This document shows, in pieces, positions 45,441 to 54,307 of a DNA stretch of 64,000 nt (position 1 is its first letter; every line of letters begins with the position of its first letter). Position numbers and translations under genes: made by a program. The stretch is from assembly GCA_902619165.1 (NCBI GenBank), contig CACNDI010000006.1:47342-111341 (forward strand), read 5' to 3'. Under the pieces are notes generated by a model that was not told the origin of the DNA, searched no databases, and worked only from the letters and a program-made list of their open reading frames with translations. Source of the stretch: an uncultured Alphaproteobacteria bacterium. GTDB lineage: Bacteria > Pseudomonadota > Alphaproteobacteria > Rhodobacterales > Rhodobacteraceae.

Positions 45441-46855
45441 TAATTAGTCTCCAAAATCCATGTATCTTTTGTTCCCCCACCCTGAGAAGAATTCACTACC
45501 AAAGATCCTTTCTTCAGAGCAACACGTGTCAACCCCCCAGCCGTTACAAAAACATTATCTCTCGACACCAAGGCAAATGGCCTGAGATCAACATGGCGAG
45601 GCGCTAAGCCAGATTTTTTCAAAACTGGAACTGTCGATAACGATAATGTTGGTTGGGCTATGTAGTTTGCAGGGTTTCTGACTAATTTTCTCTTAAAAGC
45701 TGAAAGCTCTTGTTTTGATGCTGCAGGACCTATCAGCATCCCATAGCCTCCGGAGCCATGTACCTCTTTTACAACCAAACTAGACATATTTTCCAATACA
45801 TATTGCAAATGCTCTTTATTTCCACAGAGCCATGTCTCAACATTTTTTAGAAGAGCTTTTTGCCCGGTATAAAAACTTATAATCTTCGGAATATAAGAAT
45901 AAATTGCCTTATCGTCCGCTATGCCAGTTCCTGGTGCATTAGCAATTGTTATTGAACCTGATTTGTAGACATCCATGATACCTGGAACTCCCAGGGCCGA
46001 GTTTTCGTTAAACGAAAGAGGATCTAAGAACATATCATCTACTCGTCTGTATAATACATCGATAATCTTGAAACCCTGGGTAGTTCTCATTGCAACCCTA
46101 CCATCTATTATTTGAAGATCTTGGGATTCAACTAATTCAACGCCCATTTGATCGGCAAGAAAAGAGTGTTCAAAATATGCTGAATTATACATACCAGGTG
46201 TTAGCACCGCTACAGTAGAATCGTTTAATAATTGAGGCGAAGATGCTTTTAAAGCCTTCAATAGCTTTGCGGGGTACTCTGTAACAGATCTTACTTTAAT
46301 TTTTGAAAACAACTCTGGAAACATGTTATACATAGTTTCCCTGTTTTCAATCATATACGACACCCCTGATGGTGTTCTAACATTGTCTTCTAAAACAAAA
46401 AATTCTTTCTCTGAGGTTCTTACTAAATCAATCCCAGCGATGTGTGTATAAATTCCACTTGGGGGTGTAAAACCTATCATTTCAGGAAGAAAAGCTTCAT
46501 TTTGTTCAATTAGATTGCGTGGAATTATCCCAGCTTTTATTATCTCTTGGTGATGATATATATCCCAAAGGAATGAATTTATTGCTTTAACTCTTTGTTC
46601 AACACCTCTTTGGATAATTTTCCACTCATCTCCTGTCAGTATCCGCGGAATCAAATCAAAGGGGATAAGCTTTTCTGTTTCTTCTTTTTCGCTGTATACG
46701 TTAAACGTTATTCCTGTACGCCTGAATACATTTTCTGCTTCTTCTTTGCGCTTTATAAGATTTTTTTGCTCAGGCGCATTTAGCCACTCCAGATATTTAA
46801 AATAGCAAAGCCTGGCATTTCCATCATCTCCGAACATTTCGTTATAAAATGACAT
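45440..46855 (-). CDS. Circularly permuted type-2 ATP-grasp protein of Anbu operon
   Basis: About 471 residues. Signatures: FDLIPRILTGDEW near residue 65, TPSGIYTHIAGIDLVRT, VRTPSGVSYMIENRE, VKEVHGSGGYGMLIGP for ATP binding and LVVNSSQGGGTKDTWIL at the C terminus. It likely ligates an amino acid or peptide to another compound using ATP. I chose ATG at 46855; an upstream in-frame TTG at 46870 gives five more residues. It is the first gene of the Anbu unit. Confidence 0.88.
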   Translation of the reverse strand: MSFYNEMFGDDGNARLCYFKYLEWLNAPEQKNLIKRKEEAENVFRRTGITFNVYSEKEETEKLIPFDLIPRILTGDEWKIIQRGVEQRVKAINSFLWDIYHHQEIIKAGIIPRNLIEQNEAFLPEMIGFTPPSGIYTHIAGIDLVRTSEKEFFVLEDNVRTPSGVSYMIENRETMYNMFPELFSKIKVRSVTEYPAKLLKALKASSPQLLNDSTVAVLTPGMYNSAYFEHSFLADQMGVELVESQDLQIIDGRVAMRTTQGFKIIDVLYRRVDDMFLDPLSFNENSALGVPGIMDVYKSGSITIANAPGTGIADDKAIYSYIPKIISFYTGQKALLKNVETWLCGNKEHLQYVLENMSSLVVKEVHGSGGYGMLIGPAASKQELSAFKRKLVRNPANYIAQPTLSLSTVPVLKKSGLAPRHVDLRPFALVSRDNVFVTAGGLTRVALKKGSLVVNSSQGGGTKDTWILETN

Positions 46856-47021
46856 TAAAGTCTCTATCAATCGTTTAGCAAAACGTGCCTAATTGTGGAT
46901 AATTTTACTACAAAATTCAAATATGACCTTGCGTAAAGACTAAGCTATGCTGACTTGGAGAGCAGGAATATCATAACATTTTGCACATAGTTTCATGGTA
47001 AAACTATAACTTTTATTTTAG

Positions 47022-48104
47022 TTATAAAAGGTGCTTGTTAATGACTTTTTCGTTCCATTCTATACCAATACCCGGTTTGTTAGGAATTTGAACATATCCA
47101 TCGATAATTTTAAACGGATCTAAAAGGATATCGTCCGCCCAATCAAGCCATTCCAGCCAGTGCGCAGATTGTGATACTCGCATTACGTGAGAACCGACCT
47201 CTGGGTAAAAATGCGTGGAAATAGGAATGCCACCCGCTCCGGCTATCGCGGCTGAGTTTATCCACCCGGTTACACCCCCAATTCTCATAAAGTCTGGCAT
47301 TACTAAGTCTGAAGCTTTTTGTTCAATAGCTTTATATAACTCTCTAGGTCCATAAAAGTTCTCACCCAGCTGAATTGGTGTTTTTATTTCTCTTGTTAGT
47401 TGTGAATAGCCTTGTAGGTTATCATAAATAAGTGGCTCCTCAATCCATGTTAAATCGAACTGCTCAAGAGCTCTACATTTGTTTAACGCTTCTTCCAATG
47501 ATAAACATTGATTAAAATCGACCATAAGCTTAACTTCCGTTCCAGTAGCTTTTTTTACTGTTTCAATAGCCTTTAAATCGTCATTGAAGCTATCTCTCCC
47601 TAATCGCATTTTTATTGCCGAAAAATTACCTTGCTCAATTAACAACTTTGCTTCCTTTGTAAGGACGTTACCTTTTTCTAACCATAGTCCATTACTATTA
47701 TACGCTTTGACCGGGCCAACTGTGCCACCTAAGTAACAGCATAAAGGTTTGGCAGCCGCTTTGGACACGGCATCCCAGATCGCCATGTCCACACCAGAGA
47801 CAGCTGTCAGCGATAATCCTTCATAACCTATAAAGTGTAATGATTGTCTCATAAGCTCAAAATTATCATAGGGAGCTAATTCCTTGTTTCGTAGTACCTC
47901 ATTAAAGTCATCAATAATTGAACTTATATATTTTAAAGATTTCTCGATATAAGGTTGCAAATAGCTTCTACCAACAATCCCCTCGTTTGTGTAAAGATCT
48001 ACTAACAAGATCGGCCATTTTTTAATATAAGCAATTTTTGCTTTAATAGGTCTTTTGAGCGTTAAAATAACTGACCTCGTTTTTACTTCTTTGAAGGTTA
48101 ACAT
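47022..48104 (-). CDS. Enolase-superfamily enzyme, mandelate racemase-like
   Basis: 360 residues. The N-terminal capping domain precedes the TIM barrel. The catalytic Lys is in AIKMRLGRDSF (KxR form), metal ligands are LMVDFNQ (Asp), WIEEPL (Glu) and LGENF (Glu), and the general base His is in ISTHFYPEVGSHVM, the mandelate racemase-subgroup arrangement. It takes a proton from a carbon next to a carboxylate; mandelate-type racemisation or sugar-acid dehydration is not decided. It is divergent from the YHYH gene. Confidence 0.82.
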   Translation of the reverse strand: MLTFKEVKTRSVILTLKRPIKAKIAYIKKWPILLVDLYTNEGIVGRSYLQPYIEKSLKYISSIIDDFNEVLRNKELAPYDNFELMRQSLHFIGYEGLSLTAVSGVDMAIWDAVSKAAAKPLCCYLGGTVGPVKAYNSNGLWLEKGNVLTKEAKLLIEQGNFSAIKMRLGRDSFNDDLKAIETVKKATGTEVKLMVDFNQCLSLEEALNKCRALEQFDLTWIEEPLIYDNLQGYSQLTREIKTPIQLGENFYGPRELYKAIEQKASDLVMPDFMRIGGVTGWINSAAIAGAGGIPISTHFYPEVGSHVMRVSQSAHWLEWLDWADDILLDPFKIIDGYVQIPNKPGIGIEWNEKVINKHLL

Positions 48105-48225
48105 GTTAAAATATCCTCTCTTAGGACCATAAAAAAAGTAGTTTTTGAAATGTTTATATCATATCTTCTATGAGTAAACTTTTAAAACTCGATGCTCTTT
48201 TTTTAAAACTATTTAATATCAAATT

Positions 48226-48981
48226 ATGAGAATATTTATATATTGTATTCTTTTCCTAAGCACGTGCTTTTTTTCTTTGAATGCAGGGCAGTCACTTATA
48301 AAGAATGAGATCAGGGGAAATATGAATTGCATTACTTCTGACGGCATACCCAATCATACTATTGGAAAGTTTCCAAATAAAGCTAATCCAAATAAATTTA
48401 GAAAACAGCAGCTTACGTTTTGCTTTCCGAAAGTTCCTAAGCTTTCAAATTCCGTTACAAGAGGGCTGATGACGGTTGGCGTAGCCTCAAATGGTATCCC
48501 TATTCGCCCCTATACTGCGGACTATTTTGATTCAAATGCAAAGAGAGGCTTTAGTAAAAATTCTTCAAGTGGTTGGAGAAAACAGGCTATGTTCAGTCCT
48601 CGAAGTCTCGGTATTGATCAACACTATGGTCATGTAGATAAATCTGGCCTATATCATTACCACCGACTCAAGACTGACTCAAATGTCAATATAAAAGAAT
48701 ATTTGGTTGGGTATGCTCCAGATGGATTTAAAATAATGTATAAGCTGAGCGAAAGCTCCTCTTGGAAATTAAAAGAAGGATTGCGAAGTACGGCTCCTGG
48801 CGGAAATTTCGATGGAAATTTTGAAGAGGATTTTGAATATGTAGCGAATAGTGGGTCCCTTGATGAGTGCAATGGAAAAAAAATAAATGGTGTTTACACT
48901 TATTTTGCAACTGATACCTATCCGTTTTTCCCTCGCTGTTTTAAGGGTGCTGTAAATAAAAATTTTATGCAACGAAATTAA
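48226..48981 (+). CDS. Secreted YHYH-domain protein
   Basis: 251 residues. A signal peptide (RIFIYCILFLSTCFFSLNA) precedes a mature domain with the motif GLYHYHRL near residue 140, the YHYH signature, and GIPIRPYTADYFD and GIDQHYGHVD before it. Several Cys pairs (NCITS, FCFPK, DECNGK, RCFKG) could form periplasmic disulfides. The His-rich core may bind metal; the function of the family is unknown. It precedes the desaturase gene by 52 bp. Confidence 0.8.
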   Translation: MRIFIYCILFLSTCFFSLNAGQSLIKNEIRGNMNCITSDGIPNHTIGKFPNKANPNKFRKQQLTFCFPKVPKLSNSVTRGLMTVGVASNGIPIRPYTADYFDSNAKRGFSKNSSSGWRKQAMFSPRSLGIDQHYGHVDKSGLYHYHRLKTDSNVNIKEYLVGYAPDGFKIMYKLSESSSWKLKEGLRSTAPGGNFDGNFEEDFEYVANSGSLDECNGKKINGVYTYFATDTYPFFPRCFKGAVNKNFMQRN

Positions 48982-49033
48982 TTTAACAAAAATTTCAATT
49001 GTGAACTTTTCGATTTTTAACTAATCTTATAAT

Positions 49034-49969
49034 ATGCAACACGCAAAAAAATATTTTTCTTCTGATGAAATAAGACCTTTAGCTCAAAGATCTAATTTAA
49101 TGGGAGCGTTTTTGGTAACCCATTGCTTCTTTACTATAGCATTAGCAATATTTGTTTTTTCTATTTGGCCTAACGTATTTACTTTTATAATAGCAGTAAT
49201 GATTATAGGCTCTCGCCAATTAGGTCTTGCAATTTTGATGCATGACTCTGCACATAGAGCTTTATTTGCAAATGATTTTTTAAATGAGAAAATAGGATAT
49301 TGGGTCTGTGGTGCGCCAATTCTAGCAGATATGTTTGCTTACCGGCATTATCACTTGATGCATCATAAACATACTCAAACTGAAAACGACCCAGATCTTA
49401 ATCTATCAAAGCCATTTCCGACCTCTATCAGAAGTATAATAAGAAGAATAATTAGAGATATAACTGGCCAAACTGGCATTAAATCAATTTACAATCAAAT
49501 AAGAACAGCATTTAAATTAGCTTTTGATAAAGATGCAATTGACAGCTTAACAAAACAACCTCAAAGCTTTAAAGGAAACTCTATCCTTCAACCAATAATA
49601 GCTAACTTTATATTATTCATAGTCATGTGGATCGCGGGTGAATGGTGGTGGTGGTTTGCTTTTTGGCTCCTTCCATTGGTAACATGGTTTCAGTTAGTGG
49701 TCAGAATAAGAAGCATGGCCGAACACGCGGCTACAGATTTTTCAGATAATGAACTTCAAAATGTAAGAACCACATATGCAAATCCATTAGTCCGACTTTT
49801 TTTAGCTCCTTACTGGGTAAATTATCATTTAGAGCATCACCTGATAATGCATGTGCCATGCTGGCGTTTGAAAAAAGTACACACATTGTTGCTTAAAAAA
49901 GGATATGCAGACAGAATGAAAGTATCAAAAAATTATTTTGACGTGTTTAAACAGGTTACTACAAATTAA
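49034..49969 (+). CDS. Membrane fatty-acid desaturase
   Basis: 311 residues, four to five hydrophobic segments. The diiron His boxes are all there: HDSAHRALF near residue 73, YHLMHHKHTQ near 110 and YHLEHHLIMHVPCW near 270. The family inserts double bonds in acyl lipids or hydroxylates carotenoid-like lipids. The third box reads LEHHLIMHVP. A cold-adaptation or lipid-remodelling role fits, but the acyl target is unknown. Confidence 0.82.
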   Translation: MQHAKKYFSSDEIRPLAQRSNLMGAFLVTHCFFTIALAIFVFSIWPNVFTFIIAVMIIGSRQLGLAILMHDSAHRALFANDFLNEKIGYWVCGAPILADMFAYRHYHLMHHKHTQTENDPDLNLSKPFPTSIRSIIRRIIRDITGQTGIKSIYNQIRTAFKLAFDKDAIDSLTKQPQSFKGNSILQPIIANFILFIVMWIAGEWWWWFAFWLLPLVTWFQLVVRIRSMAEHAATDFSDNELQNVRTTYANPLVRLFLAPYWVNYHLEHHLIMHVPCWRLKKVHTLLLKKGYADRMKVSKNYFDVFKQVTTN

Positions 49970-50314
49970 TAGACAGTTAATCGAGCTAAAACAACGGATG
50001 CCTAGTTGCACGAAAACTTAGATCAAAAAACTTTAGTAATATTAGCTTCTTAAATTAAAGATCTATCTATTGTGATGCTAAAGACAGAAAGTAATTAAAC
50101 ATAACCGAGTCATAATATGTAACTTCTCCAGTATATTTCCTAAATTTATATAAAGCTTCATTAAAAGCAAAGTTATTAATATAGTTTAAAAAATACGGCT
50201 TAACTGTCTGACTTATTGGTTGACTACATTTCACAGAAATTGTGTGATGCATTTCAATTATTTTAAAAAAGTTTAAAATAGATTTTCTAGTTAGAATCGC
50301 ATAGGGATTTTTAA
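49970..50314. other. 345-bp gap, possible 61-residue minus ORF
   Basis: Between the desaturase and the 50315 gene. A minus-strand frame at 50067-50252 starts with ATG and codes for a 61-residue, mildly hydrophobic peptide (for example FNEALYKFRKYTG). Its codon use is similar to neighbours, but there is no clear ribosome site and no family, so I leave it unassigned. I saw no tRNA, strong hairpin or terminator here. Confidence 0.3.
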
Positions 50315-50617
50315 ATGTCAGAGCAAGAAGTATGGAGTGTAATTAAATACAAACCTAAGATTGGTTGTGAAGAAGAGTTTATTAACGAGCTCAAAAGACT
50401 TGAGAACATTATGAAGGAAAATAAATCATATAGTTTTCTTAATACCTTTATAAGATTAGAAACCGGAGAATTTGTACAAATTGCAAAAATGCCAAACTTA
50501 GATGCTTTATTGGATGGACAAGTAGCCGGCTTAGAATGGTTGGATAGCGTTGACCATTTACTTGAAAGGTACGAAAATGACAGTAGAACAGACTCATTTT
50601 CAGGATTTGTTATATAA
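50315..50617 (+). CDS. Small protein, possible antibiotic-biosynthesis-monooxygenase-like fold
   Basis: 100 residues. The N-terminal VWSVIKYKPKIGCEEEFINELKRL followed by SFLNTFIRLETGEFVQIAKM has the strand-helix-strand pattern of a dimeric alpha-beta barrel (ABM/DUF family). This is judged from the pattern only. The ATG lies 58 bp before the SDR gene. Not recognised otherwise. Confidence 0.6.
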   Translation: MSEQEVWSVIKYKPKIGCEEEFINELKRLENIMKENKSYSFLNTFIRLETGEFVQIAKMPNLDALLDGQVAGLEWLDSVDHLLERYENDSRTDSFSGFVI

Positions 50618-50674
50618 TTTTTTACAAATAGTTTTAGTTGAAAATGGAAATCATAGGTATTTAGGAGTTAAATA

Positions 50675-51586
50675 ATGCAGAAAACAGCAGTAGTCACAGG
50701 AGCATCGAGAGGCTTCGGTAGAGGAATTGCATCCGTACTTTCTATGGAAGGAGAGTATAAAGTATTTGCCACCGCAAGAAACAAAGCCGCTTTAGGTAGT
50801 TTAAAGAAGGAAGTCGATGATTTTAAAGGCGCTGGTGAAGTAATCCCTTACGTTTTAGATCAAAATAATGACAAAGAGGTTGAAAAATTTTCTGAAGAAA
50901 TAACGAATGGCAATAATAAAATAGATCTTTTGGTTAACAGCGCATACCAAGGTTTAATCGCTATGACGCCTCATTTTGGGAAGCGCTTTTGGGAAAGACC
51001 TATTTCTGTATATGATGGACATATGGACGTAGGAGTGCGAAGCTCATATGTGATGAGCAAACTGATTGTTCCAAATATGATCAGTAACGGAAGTGGATTG
51101 ATATTGCAAATTTCGAGTTACGGGGGCTTTGTTTATCTTTTTGATGCTGGATATGGAGTTGCTCACGCTGCAATGGACCGTTTAAGTTATGACATGGCTA
51201 CAGAATTAAAGGATCATAACGTAAGAGCTATCACAATGCATCCCGGTGCAGGTCAAACGGAAATTACTGCTTTTCCTGATGGTGAAAGTCCTACCTACGT
51301 AGGTCGAGCAGTATTATCACTTATGGAGCAAGCTGATGAAAAATTCCTTGATAAGACGAATGGTAAAACAGTCTTTACTATCGATCTTGCAAAAAAATTT
51401 GATTTCAGGGAGGATTATGACGCAGATGGCTCTGTTAACGATGCCCGTTACGAGGGTTCAAGGCAGTATAAAAAGTTGATGCTGAGCACCTTACCTCAGT
51501 ATGATATAGAAACTCCATTACCAAATTATAGCGACACCAATAATGAAGGATTTGCAGATCTATTTAAGGGAGCAAAACAAAAATAA
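50675..51586 (+). CDS. SDR oxidoreductase with YxxxH in place of YxxxK
   Basis: 303 residues. The cofactor motif VVTGASRGFGRGIASVL and NSAY near 95 are normal, and the conserved Ser lies in LQISSYGGF. The active site reads GYGVAHAAMDRL: Tyr is followed at +4 by His where the classical Lys binds the ribose and lowers the Tyr pKa. ITMHPGAGQTEI is the post-active-site loop. AGGAG precedes the ATG by about 7 nt. Activity is uncertain, as Lys is normally essential. Confidence 0.82.
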   Translation: MQKTAVVTGASRGFGRGIASVLSMEGEYKVFATARNKAALGSLKKEVDDFKGAGEVIPYVLDQNNDKEVEKFSEEITNGNNKIDLLVNSAYQGLIAMTPHFGKRFWERPISVYDGHMDVGVRSSYVMSKLIVPNMISNGSGLILQISSYGGFVYLFDAGYGVAHAAMDRLSYDMATELKDHNVRAITMHPGAGQTEITAFPDGESPTYVGRAVLSLMEQADEKFLDKTNGKTVFTIDLAKKFDFREDYDADGSVNDARYEGSRQYKKLMLSTLPQYDIETPLPNYSDTNNEGFADLFKGAKQK

Positions 51587-52103
51587 AATTAACGTATAGA
51601 TCAAGTTGTTTTAAGAATGATCCCGAGAATTAGGGGTAGTGACTCCCAAGGTATTTTTCTAATCAACTATTAGTTGCTATGCTTTGAAATGAAGACCTTT
51701 TTTATTCATGCAAAAGCAGCAGTCCATCAGTTTATTTTAGGATAAGTGGATTATTCTTGTTAACTTTTCAAATTATTACGTTAATTCTAAAGAACTAAGC
51801 TCATTTATAAGCTCGTCTATGAAGCCTTTATTTTTAAGCATACTTAGCTCGCCTCTTATTCTCTTGGCACTTTTTCCTTTTCCATCTTCATTTTTTTGTT
51901 TCTCAAAAAATTCTATTGCTTTCTTTTCATCACCCCTTTTCTTGTTTATGGAGCTTTTGTCATTGATGAACACTTTATCATTTTCTACTCTTGATGCTAA
52001 TAGTTTATCTAATGAACTAATATAGCTATAAATTAACCTTCAAATGTTTTATTCTCTAAAAGAGACATATTTCAATTCGCCTTAATAAAATTGTAAAACT
52101 TCG
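51587..52103. other. 517-bp gap with possible gene remnant
   Basis: It holds a minus-strand open stretch, 51776-52039, without a usual start at its 5' end: it begins right after a TGA at 52040-52042 and then runs into Lys-rich KRGDEKKAIEFFEKQKNEDG and ends FIDELINELSSLELT. It reads like the C-terminal end of a longer protein and may be a relic. The opposite strand gives a low-complexity hydrophobic frame that I regard as a shadow. No tRNA, hairpin or terminator was evident in the rest. Confidence 0.35.
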
Positions 52104-53969
52104 ATGAATTTTGAAAAAATAGATAGAAAAATTTCTGTGATATTTGCGACAGATGTCGTTGACTATAGCTTGCATATGGAAAAAGACGAGACAGGAACGA
52201 TAACAAGTCTAAGGGCATATGAAAAAATTTTAAAAGAAGCTTTTAAGAAACATGGAGGACGACTTTTCAATACAGGAGGAGATTCTTTCATGGCTGAGTT
52301 TTCCAGTGCAGTAAAGGCTGTAGAATGTGCTATCGATTTCCAAAATATTGTAAAAGAGAAAAATATAAAACCTGCTCTTAGTTTTAGGATAGGAATTAAT
52401 GCAGGGGATGTGATACTAGAGAAGAAAAATCTGCTGGGCGATGGCGTTAATGTAGCAGCGCGCCTTGAGCAATTATCACAACCTAATGGGATAACCATTT
52501 CAAAAAGTATCTTCGATTATATTGAAGGTAAATTAGATTTAAAAATTCAAGATTTAGGTATTCAACAGGTCAAGAAAAACAAGTTTCATGCTTTTGACAT
52601 TTTACTAGATCCAACACAAAAAAGAGATTTAAAGAAAAAGAAATATAATCTTATAATAGCTAGTGTAGTCGCACTATTTCTTCTGTTCTTTGGTTTTGTT
52701 TATTACCAAACTACCAACAACGGTGAAACTCCTGAGACCTTAATCACTAAATCTGATAGGCCATCTATTCTTGTGCTACCCTTTAAAAATCTTTCTGCTT
52801 CAGAAAATGAATTTGTTGCCTCCGGTATAACCGATACACTCATATCAACTCTTTCTAACTATAAACAACTTTTAGTGCAATCCCGAAACACTAGTGATTT
52901 TGTTTCAAAAAATAAATTTTCTGATAAAGAAATATTAGCAAACTATAAAACGCAGTATGTCATATCCGGTAGTGTTCAGGTAGCAGGTGAAAAAACACGT
53001 ATAAATGTTCAGCTTAATGATCTTTTGAAAAACGACACTCTCTACTCAGAAAAATATGACTTTGAGTTGCAAGATTTATTTAAAGTGCAAGACACGCTCA
53101 GTGAAGAAATTTTAAATAAGTTGTCAATTAAGCTTATAGTAGGTTCACTTGGTCAAGATTATAGAAAATACTTTAAGTCTGTAGAAAGCTGGCGTAAAAG
53201 CTTTAAGGCAAGGTCAGAGCTTATAAAAGGTACTCCTGAAAGCATTCAAAATCTTGGCAGGCTTGCCGATGAATTGATGCGTGATGAGCCTGACAATCCA
53301 ATGTCGCTAGTTTTAAAAGGATGGCATCTACTATATACAGTAACAAACAAGCAAGAAGCTATAAAGGGTTATAAACTGGCTTTAAAGTCTATACAGCTAG
53401 GTCCAGATATTTCAGAAACACACGTATTAACAGCTTTTTTCGAATTTGGTCATGCAGAAAAGCTTTTTGATCAAAGAAAAGACGCACTAGCTTTAGCAGA
53501 AAAAAGGGCTGTAATTGCAGGAGAGTTAAATAAAAGTAGTCCCCATGCCTTTGCATCTGTTGGCAATATTCTTTCAGGAGTTGGAAAATATAAAGAAGCA
53601 CTTCCCAATTATAAAAAGGCAATTGCTATAGCGCCACATGCTGAGTCGTGGATCAAGACAGCGTTTTTAAATACGCTCGTGATACTTGAAAAATATGATG
53701 AAGCTATTCCTATAGCAATAGAATTGGCGAGTGCTGATCAATTCGCATCTAATTCGAGGGCAGCTGCTTTTTCAATGCTGGCTTTTATTAGCTTTAAACA
53801 AGGAAATAAAAAGAAGGCTTCTCAATATATTGAGAAATTACAAAATCTTGATTTGAAAGAGTTACAAATGTCACCTTTGGAAATAGTGATGGGCAGCCTA
53901 TACAACATAGAGGACGACAGCTTCAAAGGAGAATTTAAGAACACTCTTTATGGGTTAGGACTCATATAA
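52104..53969 (+). CDS. Class III cyclase-domain/transmembrane/FlgO-like/TPR protein
   Basis: 621 residues. The cyclase domain (1-165) keeps D17 and D60, N116 and R120, but the adenine-selecting Lys position is N56 (RLFNTGGDS). A membrane helix at 182-201 follows, then a PSILVLPFKNLSASENEF domain (TolB/FlgO-like, about 219-360) and helical repeats (TPR-like) to the end. It is a membrane signalling protein; whether it makes cAMP or cGMP is uncertain because of N56. It is closely similar to the 60814 and 62713 genes. Confidence 0.85.
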   Translation: MNFEKIDRKISVIFATDVVDYSLHMEKDETGTITSLRAYEKILKEAFKKHGGRLFNTGGDSFMAEFSSAVKAVECAIDFQNIVKEKNIKPALSFRIGINAGDVILEKKNLLGDGVNVAARLEQLSQPNGITISKSIFDYIEGKLDLKIQDLGIQQVKKNKFHAFDILLDPTQKRDLKKKKYNLIIASVVALFLLFFGFVYYQTTNNGETPETLITKSDRPSILVLPFKNLSASENEFVASGITDTLISTLSNYKQLLVQSRNTSDFVSKNKFSDKEILANYKTQYVISGSVQVAGEKTRINVQLNDLLKNDTLYSEKYDFELQDLFKVQDTLSEEILNKLSIKLIVGSLGQDYRKYFKSVESWRKSFKARSELIKGTPESIQNLGRLADELMRDEPDNPMSLVLKGWHLLYTVTNKQEAIKGYKLALKSIQLGPDISETHVLTAFFEFGHAEKLFDQRKDALALAEKRAVIAGELNKSSPHAFASVGNILSGVGKYKEALPNYKKAIAIAPHAESWIKTAFLNTLVILEKYDEAIPIAIELASADQFASNSRAAAFSMLAFISFKQGNKKKASQYIEKLQNLDLKELQMSPLEIVMGSLYNIEDDSFKGEFKNTLYGLGLI

Positions 53970-54070
53970 TTCAACAGTATTAATACTGAACCTAATTTAC
54001 AACGAACATTTACCTAAATGTGTCAATTTGGCGCTAGAAACCACGGGTTAAAAAACAATATTTCAATGGA

Positions 54071-54086
54071 GGGATTTGAAAATCCC
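54071..54086. repeat. Inverted repeat GGGATTT/AAATCCC
   Basis: A 7-bp perfect inverted repeat with a GA loop, 74 bp from the tRNA fragment. It is not directly followed by a T run, so it is not a good terminator; an integrase or other protein site is possible. Confidence 0.4.
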
Positions 54087-54103
54087 TAACGCCAGTCGTT
54101 TTT

Positions 54104-54125
54104 TTTGGCATTACGTTTGGCATTA
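54104..54125 (+). repeat. TTTGGCATTA direct repeat
   Basis: Two 10-bp copies at 54104-54113 and 54116-54125, 2 bp apart, beside the tRNA fragment. Short repeats like this can be integrase arm sites; function not shown. Confidence 0.35.
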
Positions 54126-54159
54126 AAAAAAATAACGTATTGATTTTATTGGGAAAAAT

Positions 54160-54194
54160 TGGCTCCGGCGGTTGGGATCGAACCAACGACCCTA
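54160..54194 (-). other. tRNA 3'-end fragment, possible att site
   Basis: On the minus strand the T-arm (GTTGG, TTCGATC loop, CCAAC) is followed by CGCCGGA, G and an encoded CCA. This is the last 35 bases of a tRNA. No matching TCCGGCG acceptor arm, D-arm or anticodon arm lies upstream, so the gene is incomplete. The TCC/GGAG plus G-discriminator pattern resembles alphaproteobacterial tRNA-Asn, but this identity is tentative. Such a fragment is what integration into a tRNA gene leaves at the far end of an element. From its orientation the element would lie at higher coordinates, covering the aromatic block. Confidence 0.55.
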
Positions 54195-54307
54195 GTGTCA
54201 TACCTGATCATAAAGTGTCACACTCATCTTTTAAGCAGCTTGTCAGCAGCGGAGGAATTTTGTCGTTATTTTGGGTTGTGGCTTTAAAAAAGCTTGAGTA
54301 GTTTTAA

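Larger units (their letters stand above)
53970..54307. other. 338-bp gap holding tRNA fragment and repeats
   Basis: Between the cyclase gene and the aromatic block. It contains a palindrome GGGATTT-GA-AAATCCC at 54071-54086, a TTTGGCATTA direct repeat (54104-54113 and 54116-54125), a run of T, and a 35-bp tRNA 3'-end fragment (54160-54194). No coding frame is convincing. The layout fits one end of an integrated element. Confidence 0.5.

Noticed and set aside
50067-50252. 61-residue minus ORF as a confident gene
   Set aside because: No ribosome site, no family and no operon partner; kept only as a possibility in the gap entry.
51819-52025. Plus-strand hydrophobic 68-residue frame
   Set aside because: Low-complexity Phe/Ser/Leu stretch opposite the Lys/Glu-rich frame, as expected for a shadow; no ribosome site.
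54071-54110. Rho-independent terminator at the GGGATTT/AAATCCC palindrome
   Set aside because: The T run begins well after the stem rather than directly, so the terminator geometry is poor.
54160-54240. Full tRNA gene on the minus strand
   Set aside because: Only the T-arm, acceptor 3' strand and CCA are present; no acceptor 5' strand, D-arm or anticodon arm fits in the upstream bases.
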